Source of the DNA: Chitinophagales bacterium
GTDB taxonomy: Bacteria; Bacteroidota; Bacteroidia; Chitinophagales; Chitinophagaceae
Direction: 5' to 3'
Length of the DNA stretch: 6,607 nt
Assembly (NCBI GenBank): GCA_013297585.1
Contig: JAAFHG010000213.1
Location: forward strand, 1-6,607
The first letter of the stretch is position 1, and each line of letters opens with the position of its first letter. A model generated the notes under the pieces. It did not search any database, had not been told where the DNA came from, and worked only from the letters and a program-made list of their open reading frames with translations. This document shows positions 1 through 4,150 of the stretch, piece after piece. A program made the position numbers and the translations under genes.

Positions 1-1113
1 TACAATGCTAAAATCACTTTCACTTTCAAGCTGGCTTCTAAATTCGCCGTTACCGTTTTCACTATTAACAAACGCTGTACTACTTTGTGTTTGATTGGTA
101 ATAGTTACCTGAGTGCCTCCCACCCCTTGCTTAGTGGCAAGTTCTATGGTATTACCTACTAAAGTAAATCGGGGATCATTGTGGGTAATATCTTTTATTA
201 TTTGGTTGGTAGAAATTGTAAAATCATTGGTAGAAATAATAGTAGTAGTTGCATCTATTTTATTTAGCCTACCACTTATGCTATAATCTGCAGCTTTCAT
301 TTGATTAAATATTGCCTTGCCATCTGCATTTGTAGTAGCATTGTATTCATTGCCATCATTACTTTTTAGTAGTACATCTACATACTGCAAAGGCTGCCCG
401 GTGGCTTCATCTAGCACATTTACCAAAATATTTTTTTGCAATTGTTGTTCTTCAACTTTTTTTGGTTCAGGTGTTTTTGTAATTTCTTGTTCTGGTTTTT
501 TCTCTAGAACAATAGGTACTTGCTTCTTTGTTCTCTTTGGAAATGAAGTAGCAATACCAATGCTATAATACAATTGATTGCTAAGGCTATTGCTCAATTT
601 AAATCTATATTCAGTAGTGGCTAAAATAAAGGCATCTTTAAATAAATTGGCTTGCACTCCAGCACCAGTATGTACACTAAAGCCACTAATATTTTTATAA
701 TTAGTGTAGCCAGCTTTACCTATTAAAAAAGGGCTGAACGTATGTTTATCTGTTAATAATTTTATGTGTACACCAGCATTTACATCTAATAAAAAATTGC
801 TGCTACCATATAAAACATTACCCGGTTTTAAATAATCTACCCAACTAGCATTGACATTTCCTACTGCATCTATTTTTGGAGTAATTCCTTGCAAGTAATC
901 TAACCCAAAGCCCCCTTCCATATTTTGTGCTTGATTCCACTGTTTATTACTAATTACATTACCCAATCCATTTGCATTAACCAACACAGGGGTAGCAAAA
1001 TCATTATAAAAAAAATGTAGGCCAATAGTAGTTTGCTTTTTTTTATTAATAGACTGTGCCTGTAATAAAGCTGACACAGTGAATAAACTGATGAGTATAA
1101 AAATATTTTTCAT
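1..1113 (-). CDS. OmpA-type outer membrane protein with carboxypeptidase-regulatory-like domains (3' end cut by window edge)
   Basis: The reading frame starts at ATG 1113-1111 and stays open for 371 codons to the window edge, so the C-terminus is missing. Residues 1-20 form a signal peptide (MKNIFILISL..., ending LLQAQ). Residues 25-193 alternate polar and apolar residues and contain glycine/aromatic strands (IGLHFFYNDF, GKAGYTNYKN, YYSIGIATSF), as expected of a small eight-stranded OmpA-like barrel. Residues 194-226 are a Lys/Glu/Pro/Gln-rich linker. Residues 227-285 (NVLDEATGQPLQYVDVLLKS..., TNADGKAIF) match the carboxypeptidase-regulatory/CnaB-like beta-sandwich pattern, and residues 315-371 look like a second, more divergent copy (TKQGVGGTQVTITN). 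In Bacteroidota such proteins usually end in a peptidoglycan-binding OmpA domain, which would lie outside the window; that is inference. It would act in the outer membrane as an anchor or scaffold. It lies 108 bases downstream of the TANFOR-like gene on the same strand, so co-transcription is possible but unproven. Confidence 0.88.
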   Translation of the reverse strand, partial: MKNIFILISLFTVSALLQAQSINKKKQTTIGLHFFYNDFATPVLVNANGLGNVISNKQWNQAQNMEGGFGLDYLQGITPKIDAVGNVNASWVDYLKPGNVLYGSSNFLLDVNAGVHIKLLTDKHTFSPFLIGKAGYTNYKNISGFSVHTGAGVQANLFKDAFILATTEYRFKLSNSLSNQLYYSIGIATSFPKRTKKQVPIVLEKKPEQEITKTPEPKKVEEQQLQKNILVNVLDEATGQPLQYVDVLLKSNDGNEYNATTNADGKAIFNQMKAADYSISGRLNKIDATTTIISTNDFTISTNQIIKDITHNDPRFTLVGNTIELATKQGVGGTQVTITNQTQSSTAFVNSENGNGEFRSQLESESDFSIV

Positions 1114-1155
1114 TTGCTTTTTATTTGCAGTACAATGATGTAATTTTTTTAAAAG

Positions 1156-1175
1156 AAAATATTGATCAATCTTTT
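1156..1175. repeat. AT-rich dyad upstream of the OmpA-type gene
   Basis: A perfect 10-base palindrome, ATTGATCAAT (1161-1170), is flanked by AAAAT on the left and CTTTT on the right. This extends the symmetry to 20 bases with one mismatched pair. It lies 42 bases upstream of the ATG at 1113. It could be an operator for a dimeric regulator or a weak AU-only hairpin; the short GATC loop and lack of G:C pairs argue against an efficient terminator. No clear Bacteroidota -7 (TAnnTTTG) box is visible beside it. It may be chance in AT-rich DNA. Confidence 0.25.
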
Positions 1176-1210
1176 AGGGTATTATAAATTGCTGTAACAT
1201 TATGCTCTTC

Positions 1211-1228
1211 TAACTATTTTTTTAGTTA
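1211..1228 (-). repeat. Inverted repeat overlapping the stop of the TANFOR-like gene
   Basis: TAACTA (1211-1216) and TAGTTA (1223-1228) form a perfect 6-base inverted repeat around a six-T spacer. On the minus-strand transcript this is a small A/U-rich hairpin with an A-rich loop that spans the TAA stop at 1224-1222. It is not followed by a U-tract on that strand, so it is a poor intrinsic terminator and is better read as a weak 3'-end structure or chance. Confidence 0.22.
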
Positions 1229-2118
1229 AAATTCCAAATATATCCTTCACCACAATTAGCTGTATTTATACCTAGTTTTTTATTGCAAATACCAAATACC
1301 CTTGGTTCACTATTGCCTTGTGTATTTACATCTGCGATGCCTATAGGTTGACCTTCCCTATCAAGGGTTTGTACTGTCCATATAAATACATGGTTGGCTG
1401 AATCCTTCAACGACAATTGCGGTCGCCAAATATATTGGGTACTTTTTTGTTGCTCAATTAATAAAATTGGTTGGTTACTTCTTAATGCTTGCATGGGTGT
1501 TTGATCTGTAAGTACTTCATATACCTGTAAGCGATAAGTATTCAACTCCTGAGAAGCTGGTGTAACATTGCTCCACCTAAATATAATAGCAGTTTGGGCT
1601 GTATTAGCATCAAGCCATTGCTTATCGTTAGGCGTTAATAAAAATGGAAGTTGGTATTGTATTTGTACAAAAGGCCTGCACTGCACACTGGTAAGTTCTA
1701 CTCCATTTGCATCCAATAATTGCACACAAATTTGATAGTTACCAGGCGGCAATTTTCCGCTAGTAGTAAGCGTATTTAGACTACCGCTAAACTGCATATT
1801 TTCCAGCTGCAATACCCTATCCATCGTTACAAATACAGCTCCACGTATTGTATTTATTAACTGAGCATTTGCTGTATTACTTGTTGCAATTGTACTACCG
1901 CTTACATCTTGCAATTGTGTAAAAATTTTTACAGGCTGTGGATTGCCTGCTACTCCGGTATAATTTATGATTAATTGTCCAGAAATAGGCTTACTCCAAT
2001 CGCTTAAATACTGTGGTGGTCTGCCCAATAATAAGTTAATATTATACTGGGCATGTAAAGTATGGTTACAGAAAAGGAATACTATAAAAAAAACGAAATA
2101 ATATTTTTGCTTGTTCAT
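1222..2118 (-). CDS. Secreted TANFOR/fibronectin-III-like protein
   Basis: This is a complete 298-residue protein. Residues 1-24 are a signal peptide (hydrophobic core YYFVFFIVFLF, cleavage probably after HAQ), so the product is exported. Residues 25-155 form an all-beta region with the phrase RPPQYLSDW near its start, a LPPGNYQICVQLLDANG strand pair (124-140) and RPFVQIQ. Residues 156-265 resemble a fibronectin-III fold (IIFRWSNVTP, YRLQVYEV, YIWRP, FIWTVQTLDREGQ). This order recalls the Bacteroidota TANFOR-domain family, which is normally found in much larger proteins; here the domain stands almost alone. Cys131/Cys147 and Cys278/Cys289 could pair as two disulfides. There is no lipobox. The ATG at 2118 is chosen because it places the signal peptide at the N-terminus. 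The gene begins 26 bases after the stop of the 580-residue barrel gene, which suggests one transcript. Function unknown; a periplasmic or surface accessory of the neighbouring barrel is an inference. Confidence 0.85.
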   Translation of the reverse strand: MNKQKYYFVFFIVFLFCNHTLHAQYNINLLLGRPPQYLSDWSKPISGQLIINYTGVAGNPQPVKIFTQLQDVSGSTIATSNTANAQLINTIRGAVFVTMDRVLQLENMQFSGSLNTLTTSGKLPPGNYQICVQLLDANGVELTSVQCRPFVQIQYQLPFLLTPNDKQWLDANTAQTAIIFRWSNVTPASQELNTYRLQVYEVLTDQTPMQALRSNQPILLIEQQKSTQYIWRPQLSLKDSANHVFIWTVQTLDREGQPIGIADVNTQGNSEPRVFGICNKKLGINTANCGEGYIWNFN

Positions 2119-2144
2119 TTTATTGGCATTAAATAGATAATTAA

Positions 2145-3887
2145 TTATTTCCCAAAACGGTATTGTAAGGCCGTACGCAAAGTGCTTTCTAAATAGTTGG
2201 CACCAACAGGAAATGTAGGCATCAATTCATTACCATATTTATTAAAATTGGCCGTCATGGTTAATGTCCATTTAAGTTTTTTAGTAATGGGATAATCGCC
2301 ACCAACAGTAGCCGTAATGTTGTTGCTAGCCGTATTAGGATTGATAGTGGTATTACTATACATTAATTGCCCACGAAGATTAATTTTTTTCTTTGGGAAA
2401 TTATACCCCAAACTACTACTTATAGAAATGATGCTAAGTGTTGTACCTGGCACTGTAGTATTAGTAAAATACATGGCACTAAAATCGGTACTAATATTGG
2501 GCTTACTAAAAAATGAAGGGGCATATAATAGCATAGCCGTGTGGCAATTGTTTGTGGTAGTTGGAAATGGTGGACTTATAAATATTTCGGAATATTTACT
2601 CCAATTATACGTAAGGCTAATAAGGTTGCTCATTTTATTGGTGATCCAAGTATAGGTTGGGTTAATGCCCAAATCGTTACCAATATTTTTAATGCCCCCT
2701 AAAGAGGCAGGTGTTGTAAAACCAAAATTGTTATAATTGGCATTTATGCTAAAATTATCTGTAATCTGTGCATATACATTTGCATTGGCAATTATTTGTG
2801 AAGTACGGTTGGCAGGTGTGTTCCAATTACCAAACCGCTGGCCAATGCTTGCAGTAATATTTACTTTTTTCTTAAACGCATTAAACTTGGTATTTACAGT
2901 ATACTCCAATCTATCATTTTGTACAAAGGGGTAGCCAATTGTATTGTAGCCTGCACCAAGGTATTTCATGCTAGCGCCTATATCCAAATCTTTCCCTTTT
3001 TTACCAAAGCCTGCTTGCACGGCATGATCTCTGTAGCTACTAAGGTTTGTATTAAGTAAGGGCTTAAAATCTTTAACCAATACACTCGGTGTTAAGTCTT
3101 TTACATCTCTTGTATAAATAGTGGTAGCTAATTCTGCATGGCCATACCAGCCTTTATCAGTAGTAAATTTGGTGGCAAAACTAATGATTAAATTTTCTGC
3201 AGCTTTAGGCGTAACCGATATTGGGGTGCTTATGCTGTTAAAAATATCTTTGCCTTTTACTACATTAAAGCCTGCAAAATATTTGCCCTCTTTCTCAAGC
3301 CCAATCTGTGCCATTATAATGTTACGCTGGTATGCACCTCCAAATGTAACACCACTACCAACAAAAGATTGATAAGCTTGCTGTGTAATTCCTTTAAAAA
3401 ATTTAATGCGGTACTTGCCTGGCTTAAGGCTAAATCCATAGCCAAAAGCCCCAATATCTCCCGTACTTAAATCACTGTATTTTAAATACTGAGTACCCAA
3501 TTGCAACTCAGCCCATTTGTATGTTGGGTTAATACCAATGCTATTCATTGGATTGGTAAGCCATTGCATTAATGTTTGCTTAGGGAAGCCCGGTAAACCA
3601 CCCAAGCCAAAAGGCACACCACCAAAATTACTACGCATGGGGCTAAAATTAAAATTGAAGGGCAATTTAAAATTACCAAAATTCATTATTGGCTGAAAGG
3701 TAAATCGCACTATATTCCATGGTTTACGAGCCCTATAAAAATCTGGTGGCTGCACCGGATTGGTGGTTAAGCCATAGCCATCGTATGTGATGCCGGCGGT
3801 ACCGGAGATAGAAAAGGCAGGTTTGGTTTGGGCGATAATTATTATGCTCCAATAAAAGAAAAATATAAACGTTACAATTTTTTTCAT
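2145..3887 (-). CDS. Predicted outer membrane beta-barrel protein, function unknown
   Basis: This is a complete 580-residue protein. Residues 1-20 are a signal peptide (MKKIVTFIFFFYWSIIIIAQ). The mature part is rich in Gly, Asn, Thr, Tyr and Phe with alternating apolar strands and polar turns throughout (for example LDIGASMKYLGAGY, INLRGQLMYSNTTI, WTLTMTANFNKYG). It ends STLRTALQYRFGK, a typical aromatic outer-membrane C-terminus. Together these support a large barrel. An early Gly/Pro-rich segment (84-102, containing GGVPFGLGGLPGFP) could be a loop or plug. The motif GINPTY(K/T)W occurs at 118-125 and 407-414 in similar strand contexts, hinting at internal duplication. The protein resembles uncharacterised Bacteroidota proteins that I cannot name further. 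It is too long and not recognisably SprF/PorP-like, and there is no TonB plug domain. The start at 3887 overlaps the last codon of a decayed reading frame (ATGA). The TANFOR-like gene follows after 26 bases. Confidence 0.85.
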   Translation of the reverse strand: MKKIVTFIFFFYWSIIIIAQTKPAFSISGTAGITYDGYGLTTNPVQPPDFYRARKPWNIVRFTFQPIMNFGNFKLPFNFNFSPMRSNFGGVPFGLGGLPGFPKQTLMQWLTNPMNSIGINPTYKWAELQLGTQYLKYSDLSTGDIGAFGYGFSLKPGKYRIKFFKGITQQAYQSFVGSGVTFGGAYQRNIIMAQIGLEKEGKYFAGFNVVKGKDIFNSISTPISVTPKAAENLIISFATKFTTDKGWYGHAELATTIYTRDVKDLTPSVLVKDFKPLLNTNLSSYRDHAVQAGFGKKGKDLDIGASMKYLGAGYNTIGYPFVQNDRLEYTVNTKFNAFKKKVNITASIGQRFGNWNTPANRTSQIIANANVYAQITDNFSINANYNNFGFTTPASLGGIKNIGNDLGINPTYTWITNKMSNLISLTYNWSKYSEIFISPPFPTTTNNCHTAMLLYAPSFFSKPNISTDFSAMYFTNTTVPGTTLSIISISSSLGYNFPKKKINLRGQLMYSNTTINPNTASNNITATVGGDYPITKKLKWTLTMTANFNKYGNELMPTFPVGANYLESTLRTALQYRFGK

Positions 3888-4126
3888 TGCTCTTGTTTTG
3901 AAATGGTTATTGGCATTTTGAAAACATTGTCTATTTTATTACCCTCGTTATTTCAATAGGGGGTATCAATTTCTCTATCTAAAATATATTCGCTATTTTT
4001 TAATCCTTTGGGTAATTATAAAAATTTGCCTTCATACATCATGTCATCAAAATCATATCCAACAACTGATATATCATGTTTATCAAAGTTGCATATAGGA
4101 TAATATCCTAAACCATACTTTGGCAT
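3884..4126 (-). pseudogene. Relic of a small protein gene with in-frame stops
   Basis: From ATG 4126-4124 one frame reads 36 residues (MPKYGLGYYPICNFD..., VVGYDFDDMMYEGKFL) to TAA (4018-4016), then 20 more (LPKGLKNSEYILDREIDTPY) to TGA (3955-3953), then 22 more (NNEGNKIDNVFKMPITISKQ plus EQ) to TGA (3886-3884). The last stop overlaps the ATG of the downstream barrel gene as ATGA. The residue mix looks like protein rather than translated AT-rich spacer. Alternative joins are also protein-like: upstream in another frame INGNKIVK leads into the ATG if one A was lost from the A-run at 4125-4128, and dropping one base from the C5 run (3959-3963) gives DTPIEITRVIK and a TAG at 3933-3931. The likely reading is a decayed gene; alternatives are a real 36-residue peptide (4126-4016), sequencing indels, or coincidence. 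I do not recognise the family, and there is no signal peptide or membrane segment. Confidence 0.4.
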
Positions 4127-4150
4127 TTAACTATTTTATTTCCATTAATT

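Noticed and set aside
317..568. Plus-strand open frame of 83 codons
   Set aside because: It is antisense to the linker and carboxypeptidase-regulatory region of the OmpA-type gene, where the minus-strand frame is continuous and domain-like.
1181..1186. TATAAT on the minus strand upstream of the OmpA-type gene as a -10 box
   Set aside because: The main Bacteroidota sigma factor uses TAnnTTTG with an upstream TTTG, and no matching -35 lies at the right distance, so this is probably chance in AT-rich DNA.
2047..2118. Lipoprotein signal in the TANFOR-like protein (Cys17 in the signal peptide)
   Set aside because: The residues before Cys17 (FLF) do not fit a lipobox, and a standard cleavage site after HAQ is present.
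2317..2655. Plus-strand open frame of 112 codons with hydrophobic stretches
   Set aside because: It is antisense to the barrel gene; its hydrophobicity comes from reading the complement of Asn/Thr/Tyr-rich barrel codons.
2145..3887. Assignment of the 580-residue barrel as SprF/PorP or a TonB-dependent receptor
   Set aside because: It is nearly twice the length of SprF/PorP proteins and lacks their recognisable sequence, and no TonB box or plug domain is visible.
3940..3965. TACCC...GGGTA inverted repeat as a terminator
   Set aside because: A five-base stem with a 16-base loop and no U-run after it is too weak, and it lies inside the coding-like relic.
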